Source: Acanthaster planci (Eukaryota; Echinodermata; Asteroidea; Valvatida; Acanthasteridae). From it: 64,000 bases of DNA. The notes beneath the pieces were generated by a model. The model was not told where the DNA came from, searched no databases, and saw nothing but the letters and a program-made list of their open reading frames with translations. Within the stretch, counting starts at the first letter, position 1. Every line of letters starts with the position of its first letter. The DNA is taken from NCBI RefSeq assembly GCF_001949145.1, contig NW_019091439.1, positions 174,420 through 238,419 on the forward strand, written 5' to 3'. Positions 1-10,200 of the stretch are shown piece after piece. Both the position numbers and the translations under genes were made by a program.

Positions 1-168
1 CATAGCACTACTGAGTAGAGTGTTAGTACTAATAGGCCTAATCATAGCACTACTGAGTAGAGTGTTAGTACCAGTAGGCCTAATCATCGCACTACTGAGT
101 AGAGTGTTAGTACCAGTAGGCCTAATCATCGCACTACTGAGTAGAGTACTAATACTAGTAGGCCTAGG
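1..168. repeat. 42-bp tandem repeat, four units, cut by window edge
   Basis: The word CATAGCACTACTGAG or its CATCGCACTACTGAG variant recurs at 1, 43, 85 and 127, giving a period of exactly 42 bp. Each unit ends in the palindrome TAGGCCTA. Because 42 is a multiple of three, one plus-strand frame stays open and gives a hydrophobic repeating peptide. Nothing else suggests coding, so this is best read as a minisatellite that continues to the left of the window. Confidence 0.9.
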
Positions 169-1109
169 CCTACATGTATACTCCTCTTTTTTGAATTCAG
201 TCAATTGATCCAATACAAAATTTGAAAAATGTAGGCCTAGGCCTACAGCTGATTGACCAGTTCCACAATTGTGCCAGTTCCGCAATTCAGAAAAAATGGG
301 CTTCAGTTTCAGAAACACAAAATTGCTGGGGACTTGATTCATACTTCTATGAAATAGTTTACTTGAAGATTTTGCAGAAAAACAATTTTGCTTCCAGAAC
401 CACAGCTGTAAATTAAGAAGATTGGCAACGATCGTTTTTGCTGATCGTGGTTCACAACCACAGCGTGTATGCATTCTGCCCGATCTTGCTTTTGTTGCTC
501 TTTTAAACGATCGTTGTGGTGACTTTTTTCAAACCAAAATCCGTTCTGCTATTAGAAATTATCAGCTAGAGTAAGTGCAGGAATTTTCGACCTGGAGGAG
601 AATTTGACCTACTGCATTCAAAAACTACTCAGCCAGTCAAATTTCTTGCTTTTCTTATGGGGTTGAATACCCCCACCTTTACCCTATCCTAACGTGAAAA
701 TAGAAGTTCTGTACATTTTCAAATGTGTACAGTATGTTTTGGATACTTGAAAAGTGACTGCAACATCTTTTCAGTGTGTGTGTTGTGCATGTCCTTCTGT
801 CTGGAAGAATAACACCAATTGTTATGACTACACAGATAGCGTGGTTTGCGGAACCAGCAAATGTTCACGGAACCCGGCAAACCACCAACCATCCAAAAAA
901 GCTCGCATTCGTCTTTCAAATGACTGCCCAAAATTGTTTCAAATATTGCTGGATGAAAACCTTTCCATGAAAGTTTTCGAGGCACCAGGGACCTTGGACT
1001 CTTCCTGTTTGTGGAATTGGTCAATTATATTGACTGTATTAACGCTCCACTCTGTAGAGCTATATTGGACTATGGACTATGGAAAAAGGATGATGGAGGT
1101 CATCACAGC
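169..1109. other. No gene recognised
   Basis: AT-rich sequence with a further TAGGCCTAGGCCTAC palindrome near 230. The open frames here, including overlapping ones on both strands around 720-1140, match nothing I recognise and have no supporting splice signals. Confidence 0.5.
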
Positions 1110-1286
1110 ATCCATAAGCCTTATTGCTGATACCACATGAAAGATTATACACAATAGTAGAAAAGCATTGTGGGAAGGAAAAGGGGGCAATGTTTGCTCC
1201 TTTTTCCTTCCCATAATGCCTTTCAAACACTGTGCCAAATCACTCCTGCAGTACTATCAGCAATTAGGAGCCTTATGCTAATATGG
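1110..1286. repeat. Foldback (hairpin) element, about 85-bp imperfect arms
   Basis: The left arm (from CATCCATAAGCCTTATTGCTGATA through GCATTGTGGGAAGGAAAAGG) is repeated in reverse complement on the right (CCTTTTTCCTTCCCATAATGC through TATCAGCAATTAGGAGCC). The centre lies near 1200. The arms are imperfect but collinear. This is a hairpin-forming non-autonomous repeat of unknown family. Confidence 0.65.
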
Positions 1287-1435
1287 CGTCAGGCACGTCA
1301 GGCTGGATGGTCGTCATTTTGTGTGAAGCCCAATAGGCTAGTAAATGTTTATGTTACTGACAATTAAGAAGCCCATCCTACAATCAGCGACCGCTATACA
1401 TATTATACATTGCAATTTGCGAATAGCCAACTTTG

Positions 1436-1590
1436 AACTCACTGGCCGTGCATCAACTTGCCACCATGTCATGCGTGTCATCCTATGAGTTTTTTCGTCA
1501 TCGTCAAATTCGTCAAACTCACTGGCCGTGCATCAACTTGCCACCATGTCATGCGTGTCATCCTATGAGTTTTTTCGTCATCGTCAAATT
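1436..1590. repeat. 80-bp perfect tandem duplication
   Basis: A unit beginning AACTCACTGGCCGTG at 1436 is repeated at 1516 without visible mismatches up to TCGTCAAATT. Near-perfect identity suggests a recent duplication. Confidence 0.9.
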
Positions 1591-1665
1591 TCCGCGCGGC
1601 TTGCGGCCTGCCGCGGCGCGCGCCGCACGGTAGTGGTTGTTAACAGCGCCCTCACGTGACTTCGT
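1588..1665. promoter_or_regulatory. CpG-dense block with a CACGTG palindrome; possible promoter
   Basis: Positions 1590-1630 are almost pure G and C with many CpG, unlike the AT-rich surroundings. They are followed by TCACGTGAC (1652-1660), an extended E-box of the type bound by USF/MiT-family bHLH-zip factors. No transcript start or downstream exon could be tied to it, so the regulatory reading is an inference. Confidence 0.2.
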
Positions 1666-1957
1666 TAAAATCGAAGGAAGCTGAAATGTCGACAATCAAC
1701 AAAACCCCGTCTTTATGGGTGCACTGCACTAATTCAAGCTCCGTTAAAAATAGTGTCAAATCAGCAAAGTGTGGCAACTGAAGTCCCTGAGGCCTCTCAA
1801 ACAAAAAATATGTTGTTTGGTCCTTCAAATTTCAGTTGATTCTCAATTTTTAGTAAGTTAACCAATGAATTTTTAATTATTCACAAAAAAAACAAACTCA
1901 CCCCCCAAAAAGTGCATGTTCCCAGCCTTCTCAGCAGTCATTTTTCAAATGACATAC

Positions 1958-2176
1958 CTCACTTTTCTCAGGCACTTCTGACAAATTTTCAACAACGGTT
2001 TTGTCTGCTTTGCCCCCAGAAGGGTGCCTCTGAATCTGCAGAGATGATCCTGGGCCATACTTACACAATCCCACAATTTCTTGGCCCACACGTACAGACA
2101 CCTCTTCTCGAAAGAATCTGTAGGGGTAGTTTTTAAGCGCCTCCGCTTGGCGGATAATTTTCCTTGAATTGGGACA
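1958..2176 (-). CDS. Possible 73-codon internal exon of an unidentified minus-strand gene
   Basis: On the minus strand a GTGCAG acceptor precedes 2176 and a GAG|GTATGT donor follows 1958. The 219 bp between are open in phase 0 at both ends (starts CPNSRK, ends VPEKSE). The composition (charged, few low-complexity runs) is compatible with coding. A second frame is also open across the region, which weakens the case. I recognise no domain. It would belong to a gene lying mostly left of the window, or to a decayed transposon. Confidence 0.22.
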
Positions 2177-2362
2177 CTGCACCCACATAAGTGAAAAACT
2201 TTAAAGGTAACATGAAATGAAAAGTTAAAAGAAATCATGAGTAACCTGAAGGTTGCAGTCGCCTAATCTTAGAAATTTGATAGCATTATTAATGATTAGA
2301 GACAGCACCTGAACTCCTTGTTCCGCCGGGGGGGGGAACAGATTTTCATTCACCAATTGAAC

Positions 2363-2526
2363 CAGTGGCATGGCCAAGGGGGGCCAAGGGGCACGTGCCC
2401 CCCCCCACTAAAAAACAGATAAATGGACATTGAACAAGGCTAACAAAAGCTTGCCCCCCCCCAAAAAAAACCATACCACCGAAAGCTGGTGCCTCCCCCC
2501 TCAGTAAAACCCTAGTTACACCACTG
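2363..2526. mobile_element. hAT-type MITE with exact 8-bp target duplication
   Basis: The 164-bp element starts CAGTGGCATGGCCAAGG and ends CCTAGTTACACCACTG, imperfect terminal inverted repeats of the CAGTGGYGTA type. It is flanked on both sides by AATTGAAC (2355-2362 and 2527-2534), an exact 8-bp target site duplication as made by hAT transposases. The interior is rich in C and G homopolymers and has no coding capacity. Confidence 0.8.
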
Positions 2527-2534
2527 AATTGAAC

Positions 2535-5500
2535 CACACTTACACAGTACTATTGAAAATCAACTGCAAATGGCATTAAATTGCTTAACAGCACTTAACA
2601 TGCTCTGTTGATAATGGTCATCACATTTCACTCATTTTCAGAAGGGAATTTCCAAACATATATCCACTGCCTTGCACAGTGACTCAGTTTAAATTATAAA
2701 ATTCTCTTTGGACCATGTGACAGATACACACACACACACTGTCATATTCTGTGTTCAATCAAACAGTATTATTTAATATTGAACTGATTCCCTGTACATC
2801 AATCATAAAGCAGTTCTCACTCTGGTCATTCATTAGCCTGGGCATTTCTGCTCACACTGACTTTTTACAACTTAATGTCCTGTAAGCATGCAATCTAATA
2901 ATATAAACATCTGATAAATAAAGGTGCAGTGTGTTCATTCATAGGTTGCAGGGCAAGTAAGCGTGAGGGTGAGAGTTCACATGGGTATCATGAGTCACAA
3001 TTGTTAATAACTCAACATTATGAAATAAAGAATACAGTCTCCTCAATAACATGAATAATACAGTAATGAAGCAACAGCAAGTCAACCAGTGAACCAGAAC
3101 TTTTCCGAGCCATATTTATAGGTGAATGTTGGGAACCAGGGAAATCCCGAAGAAATACAACATTGAGTATTGATCATCATGCTCCTAAACACAGTCACCC
3201 TTATTTTTCAATAACGAGGTTACTCTGAATGTGAAAAAGCATAATGCATTACCCTGTAGTAAGAACATGTTTGACGACCTCTTAAGCAAATTACAAATAT
3301 AAGCTTGCAGAGAGTTACATAGGCTTAGGATATGAGGCTGTCCATTTCTAGCTCGTCGAACAATTTATTTTTCTCTCTGGAAAATACATGTACAGTCAGT
3401 CATGCAATGTGTGGCAAATATGCTCCCACACAAATTGCATAAACACACCATCATGATTTATTTCTTGAAAGGGAAAGGATGCATAACCATTGCCAGCAAA
3501 TTTAACAGAAATATATTTTGCTGAGCACATGAGCAGTAACTGCTTTTTTTTGACTTACTGGGACACATCTTAGTCTGATTCTGCGTCAATATAGTGGTTG
3601 TGACTTTGTATTAACAAGGTGGAAAACACATCATTTTACAATGTTTGACTTTTTAAAACCACAACAATCTCCAGGGGCACGAATCAGAAAAAGAAAATGT
3701 GTTACCCTGTAATTAAATGCTGCAGTCAATTGAAAATCACAAAAGAAGAAAATTCTTAATTTTTTGAGAAGAAAAGAAAAAGGAGAACAGCTGAGGATCA
3801 AACCCAGCGAGGGGCATATGATGTGATTTCATGTTGTGCATGCCATCCACTAGACAACCCAACCTACTTAAAATTTAGTACGAATTCAATAACCTTTCTA
3901 AGCATCAAAGAGGACACTGCCTACTTGTGGCCAGCTAAATACCGTTTAGTTAGATTTGTTGGCGACTGTCTTCTTGAAAAGTAAGTTCAAACCATTTACT
4001 TCTACATAGCCACACTGCCGCCCCCCCCAAAAAAAAACCAATCAGGAGCACTGCATTCAGGTGTAACATGCATTCTCTCATTAACACCTTTTGATCCATC
4101 TAAGAAATGCCCAAGCTAACGCATCACTGAAACCAGGCAGTTTTCAAGTTTTCAAATCAACATAAAGTGCTTTCACATATTGAATATCACAACAGCCAAG
4201 CATGTCTAATCGTCTAGTGTTCCAAGTATGACATGCAGGCTAGGCAATCTATACAATAATTTGATATATACAAAACTGTACATCCTTATCTACATAAAGC
4301 AAGTGACTGCCATAGGGTTAACTATAGTTTGTCACAAGGTTATTTTTAAAAATATATTTACAGAATTTCTGTACAGTGATTTGAAACAAAGGTTCAGTTT
4401 GCCCTGGAAATGACAATGTAACACTAAAGTGGGGCTCAAACCCAGAGAAAACAAACTCAAATATGCATATTAAAATGTGACATGGACATACATTAAAATG
4501 TTGATATTCACAAAGAATATTCACAATTGTGTAATGCCCATATGAGGTAATACATGTGTGCAAAAACACACATCATAATTAAGTAGTTTAATTGATCAGT
4601 TTGTTGTGGTTAGTACAAGTTTATGAACAAGGCTTAACAGATTGAGACAGACAAGCCCCAGAATCAACAACAACAATTCCTGTTAAAAGAGTTTGAACTC
4701 AACAACAAAGAAATTCACTGTTACCAGAATTCAATTTCCATAACTCTAGGCAAAATCACACAAAGTGGCTCCTGCTGCCAGAGTGCCAGCACAGTGACAA
4801 ACCAAGTTGCACATGGTCAGAAAACAAATTAACAAAACTGGAAAGTGAATTGCTGACCATTTCCAACTAAAAGCTGTCAACTTTACCAAGAGAACAAATT
4901 AGTAACTGAAGAATGCAAGGACCTAGGCAACTGCTCCAGGGTCCTCTTTGGCAGAAAATCATGTTTAGTAAATCACCAAACAATTGTTAACCAAAAATCA
5001 TCTGGGGACCAGCTATAATGCAAATAAATACCACACATATAATTTGCTAGTAGAGTGCTCTTGCCTTGCAAAGTTTATGATGCTCAGCAAACTGAATATT
5101 TATTAACACCATAAATCCACCACTGCTCAGAGGTTTTTCCCGATATATTTAAAGTGAACATCGAGTAACAAAGGAGTGTAAACTATATATGAACTCATAA
5201 AACAGATGGGTCAACTTTCAGAACTTAAAACAAACTTGCTGGTAAGTGGGGAACAGCTTGGTTTTGAAAAAAAAAGCACAAATACCAACCAAGCTGCTAT
5301 GCAAAGTATATTGACTGTGACTGGTTCCCAGCTGTTTTCTGCTTTGCCTGTCAATCTGCTAAGTGGTATATTCTGCTTAGTGGCTAAAAAGCAAAGCATG
5401 GTAAAGGTGACCCAGCAACACTGAAGAATCCTAATTTGGGGCACATGTATACCATTTGAGCTGATGCCACTATGTTTGAGATGCTTCAGTTTTTACTAAA

Positions 5501-6573
5501 TAATACAGCTCCATAGACACTGAAGGGACACTCTCTGCTCAATGTTGTTTATCCAGAGATTATAATTGTCATAGCAAGAAAAGGAAGTGTAGTCCCCTTG
5601 ATATTCCATAGCTCGCATGATTCCAAAGTCCTAGGGCCAATTTCACAGTGCTGTAATGAATTGGGACTCACACACTACTGACTACCATGTACTGTACAAC
5701 CTGAAAGAGGGGCAGTGAATAAAATGCTCTTTGGATTGGTGTCATGTGAGAAATGTCTTGTTGGAGCCAGTTTTATGTTAAAGCAAAGAAACGTGAGGAT
5801 GTGTTTGAGTAAGTAATCGAGCAGTGATGACTTCTCGGTGGTGAAGGAGATCACAAGATGCATCATAGTGCTGATGCGTCACTGGGCCAAGACGTTTTAA
5901 TCCCTTGGATAAATCATCGATACATTTTATTGTTGTACTTTCCAAATCAAATTAAGGCACCATAAAAATTGTTACAAGCATCTGCATCTGAGAACTGGTT
6001 CCACATTCATTTTCCTTCTTTTGGGGGCCTGAGGAAGGGGAGTTGATTTCTTTCAATATTCAGCATAGGCACAAATGTTGCCCAAAACAGAAAATGACCT
6101 GAAACTGAAAGCCATCAATTGCAGTCGCAAAATTCCCTGGATGGAGTAGACGGCAAAGTGTTTCTCCATCTGAAGTCCTGACTGGAAATTACTGATATAT
6201 GAAGCAGTGGTCTTTACTTTCATGGACATTGCTGTATCAAGATTTTTCATGGGGTTAACTTGAATTTTAAAAAAATGCACTCATCACTTAAGTTTCCGAA
6301 AGTTCTGAGAAACTAGGACTTATTTTCATGTGGCCTAAGCTCATTTTGAAATCACCAAGGAAAATATGAGAGGGGTGAAATATTTTTTTCATGACAAAGC
6401 CTATTCATAAATAAACATTAAGAAACAATTATTTTTCTGTGTCAATAAATAATGAAATAATGAGTGTCAAAAGAAGAGAGGCGCTCAAAATGTCATGGAT
6501 AAATTACATCATTCAAAAAAAGAAAAAACAAAACGAAAGAAAATGATTCTCTGTAAAAAATGCTAGCTATGCC
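2535..6573. other. 3' flank of PHF12; no separate gene recognised
   Basis: About 4 kb of AT-rich sequence downstream of the PHF12 stop. It contains a short (AC)n tract near 2725-2739, a tRNA-derived repeat near 3.8 kb and several TTTATT words (AATAAA on the gene strand, e.g. 5926-5931). Part of it may be alternative 3' untranslated region of PHF12. The small open frames do not resemble known proteins. Confidence 0.5.
3790..3862 (-). repeat. tRNA-derived repeat (SINE head or tRNA pseudogene)
   Basis: Read on the minus strand, TTGTCTAGTGGATGGCATGC resembles the D-arm and A box of a tRNA. About 40 bp later GGGTTTGATCC matches a degenerate B box (GGTTCGANTCC). No clean acceptor stem or anticodon stem forms, so a functional tRNA is unlikely. 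It is best read as a tRNA-derived SINE fragment. Confidence 0.4.
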
Positions 6574-6579
6574 TTTATT
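6574..6579 (-). terminator. Candidate poly(A) signal of PHF12
   Basis: TTTATT on the plus strand is AATAAA on the gene strand, about 175 bp downstream of the PHF12 stop codon. It is the nearest canonical signal, but further candidates exist, so use is inferred. Confidence 0.35.
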
Positions 6580-6752
6580 AACAAACTCTGAATATCATTT
6601 TCGAGACTAAAGATACGGGGGCAGAATTAGTTCAAATTGGCATTTCTGTAAATTCATCAACCCAATTAATACACTGTCAGTGCTATTTAAGCTTTGGATA
6701 CTATTTTCCTTTTAAAAAAATTAAGGCAATCTGCACACTGTATAATCTTGAT

Positions 6753-7238
6753 TCAACTTGTGGAGCTAGACGATGCACACTCTTTTTGGAAATTCAACAG
6801 AGGCTTCTTATCTAGAGGGTTCTGTACCATGGCATGATCAGTGATACTAAAGACAAACTGTAGACAACCCATCTTGACATAGCTGCCGTGATGCAGGATA
6901 GCAGTACCTTCCCAACCGGCTCCATTGCCTCCTATCAGACAGGAGCTGCTGACCTTACAGCTACAAGGCTTCTTGAAGTGGTTGCTAGTAGCACTCATCA
7001 TTACAGCTCCTTCTTCCTCCCTTGTCTTCTCCTCGTCCTCAGGCTCTTCCTCTTTGGTCCTGCTGTCTGACAATTCCCTTTTCCTTTTCCCCCTGCGGAT
7101 GAGATTCCGCACTGACTTGACAAAGGGGGATGCCGGGGGAGGTGTGGTGGTCTTATCGGAGAAATCGCAGGAATACAAGACGTTGTCTGCTGTTGTCCCA
7201 TGCTCGCTGTAGTTAATGAGTTCATAGTGCCGGGTGTT
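6753..7238 (-). CDS. PHF12: PHF12 exon 13 (last), end of FHA-like domain and stop
   Basis: Starts after a TTTCAG acceptor with [20 protein letters not shown] and LYSCDF. An acidic/basic insert follows ([20 protein letters not shown]), then [19 protein letters not shown] and CLQFVFSI, as in human PHF12. TGA at 6753-6755. An open extension upstream to 7310 is intronic. Confidence 0.94.
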   Translation of the reverse strand, partial: NTRHYELINYSEHGTTADNVLYSCDFSDKTTTPPPASPFVKSVRNLIRRGKRKRELSDSRTKEEEPEDEEKTREEEGAVMMSATSNHFKKPCSCKVSSSCLIGGNGAGWEGTAILHHGSYVKMGCLQFVFSITDHAMVQNPLDKKPLLNFQKECASSSSTS

Positions 7239-10200
7239 CTGAAAGGAAGTCATGAAGGAATGTGGATTCAAATAGAGGTAGGCATTACCATAAGTAAATT
7301 CAACAAACATGAAACAACCTTTAGTCCAACAAAGAGCTCTTCATGCAGACCAACGAGCCACTATAAATGCAACCTATTAATTCAAACAATCTAGAAACGT
7401 GGTCATTCCTCATCACATTAACAAGATAGGTAGAAATTTAGCTTGAAATAAAAACACTACATTTGATATGATTCAAGCCACAAGCAACAAAGTAGAATGT
7501 ACATCGGTAATGTAAGAAGTAACAAGACACTAAACACACGCTGAACTAGAAATCAAAATCTGTTTAACCAACCTCATCATAGAATATACAAGCATGCTTT
7601 GGAGAAATGTAGTTACAGTGGCCAAAATTACTGAGACAAACATCCATATCACTCCCTGTTGGAAAAAAAAAGGAGACAGTGTTAATGAAATTCAAAAATG
7701 GGGCAATTAATTTGAAAATAATAAAACAAAACTGAAAAACACGCTCAAAAACTATCTATTATTAATTAGGGTAAATAACAGACAAGTCATTCAGATGATT
7801 TTGAAATACTTTTGTGTTTAACCCCTCACAGCGGGATTCTTTGGACTGCGACTGCTGGGCTGCAGTATGCCCAGTATGCAAAGCCCTGTCCAGCAGCATG
7901 CCCACATTGAAACCACAGCTGCATGATGAATACAGTGTATGTGTGCTATGCACTAATCCTTACACAAAGCCGCCGCTGTTCGCGGAGCGAAGGGGTTAAC
8001 AAGATCTTTGTATTTAAGTACATCATGCATGTGCATTAAAAAACAAAAATCCCATAAATTTTGCTCGGTGTCACAATGTGTACTCGCATCCTTTATGTTC
8101 TCAGAGCTAACAGATCAGTAACCCCAAGACAAGCCATTAGTGTGTACTCACCAGTTCCTATATGTAGTGTCCTGTAACACATGGGTACCGGGGAGGATTG
8201 TCCCCTACCCGTGAGTGGACAGAACAATGCTCTGGCTTTGATTTGATGGGTGAATGATGCAGTAGATGGAGTAGGCCCTGCAGTGTTTGTGCTTGTTGAA
8301 GCAGTGCTACTGTGGACCAAATACTTCTTGATAGCAGATGTTGATGGAGGTGGCTGCTGGTAATATTGCAATACGTGTAGTTGATTAAATAAAATCTGAT
8401 AAAATTTGGAACATCCAGATAACTTTCATTCAACTGTAAAAGATTATGATTTAAACTATATTAAAATATTTCTAAAAATTCCCCACAAATTTCAGTTTCC
8501 ATCTGACAGATATATTTGCATAATAATTGCTACAAAGCTGGGAGATTTAACCTCCAAAAGTCACCAAAACAGAAAATAAATATGCAAATAACGCAAGCAT
8601 ATTTTATTTACATGTAACCCGGGACAAATCTTCGATAAATACCTTGCGAGTTTCAATCGTTTTCTGAACTGCTTGCCTGACATTTCATTTCTGACTTACG
8701 ACAAGTATGCAACTCCTGTGCATCTGTATTAGAATGGTTCCCAGCACGGCCCATTCATTAAAGTGTCATTCCACCAACAGGAACCAGTGTAACCATGGTA
8801 CATGTAACACACAAATTTTTTTTACTCTAGGAAAACTTGATTTCATTACACGATCTATTTCTGGTGAGGACTACCAAAAAGATGAAGCATGGGAGGAGAT
8901 GAACATACATTTAACAAAATTTCAATTTGGTAATTTCAATACTTTTTATGTCTAATTTAATTTTTTTGCATCTAAGTACTGGAACAAAATCCTCACACTG
9001 AATTTTTTGGGGTGGGTGGAGGCACGTTTTGAAGATGTGCCAGTTTGGAACAGGATTGTGCATCCGCAACTGAATATCGCAATACTGAACATTTTGTGTG
9101 GACCACAGCGGCATTCCACTGCAAACAGGTCTGCATTGGCATCCTTACCCTCACAAATATTAAGCTCACAAATGTTCTAAATAAATAAATTAAAATAAAA
9201 GCTCTAAATAAGAAAGCAGACATGCCAATGGGTGATGCTAGGACTGACTCAAAAGAATACCAACAGGAAGTCCCCTGAAATTACTCTGATCCAGGCCTCG
9301 AAATAGTACTAGCCCGGCGCACAAATTCTAGCATAAAATGCTCCAGGCTACCTAAACTTGGTTCCTTGGTTGCCCGCTGAGCTAGTGACAAATTCAGAAT
9401 AAGCCTACCTGTTAAAACTTAGATTATAATTATATAATGTTTTTCGTGATGATAATACAAGATTGCAAAACCTGAGTCATTGTGGGTGTGTTTTTACTTG
9501 TGGTTTTTGAAATATGATGCTCGCGCAACAGGGTGATAAGTGACATTGAAAGCCATGAACAGAGTAGACTGGTGGGTTGTAGTACTGGTACAGCGTAGCA
9601 CATGGTACGGCGCGATACCGCACATGCACACTATGCTTGTTCACTGTTTAGGCCACTTTTGCTTCTGACTACATGCCTCTCAAAAATAGTATTGGTAGGT
9701 CGGAATTTTGTTTAGTAAATTTTTTGTGCTGATGTAATAGCCTGAATGGGGATGAAAGCTTTCAAAAATTGTCTCAAACAGTGATAAAAACATGTCTTGA
9801 TATAAGTAAAAATTTCTGCAGTCAACAAATCACAAGAATTACGGACAAATCACACAATGCTAGTCAGGCATCCAGACGGGTGAGCAATAAACCACGTGCC
9901 GTGGCAGGAACTCATGAGCACAGAAAATAAATACATAAACAAGAGACCAAGTTCTGTGAATTAACTTGAAGAAATCTTTTTGTAACATCAATGTTTTTTC
10001 GACCTGCAGCTGTATGGCTGCATGTGTGTACGACACTGGTGTAATTTTAACCCACTCGCGACTAGGATGTAAAGACTGGTTAGCACATTTCCATCACATA
10101 TTCTTTTGCATGGGTGCAGCATGGTGGGAACCAGTGCAGCTCTGCTTTCATTGAGCTTTACGCACAAAATTTCACTACTGCGACAGCAAAACATGAGTGG

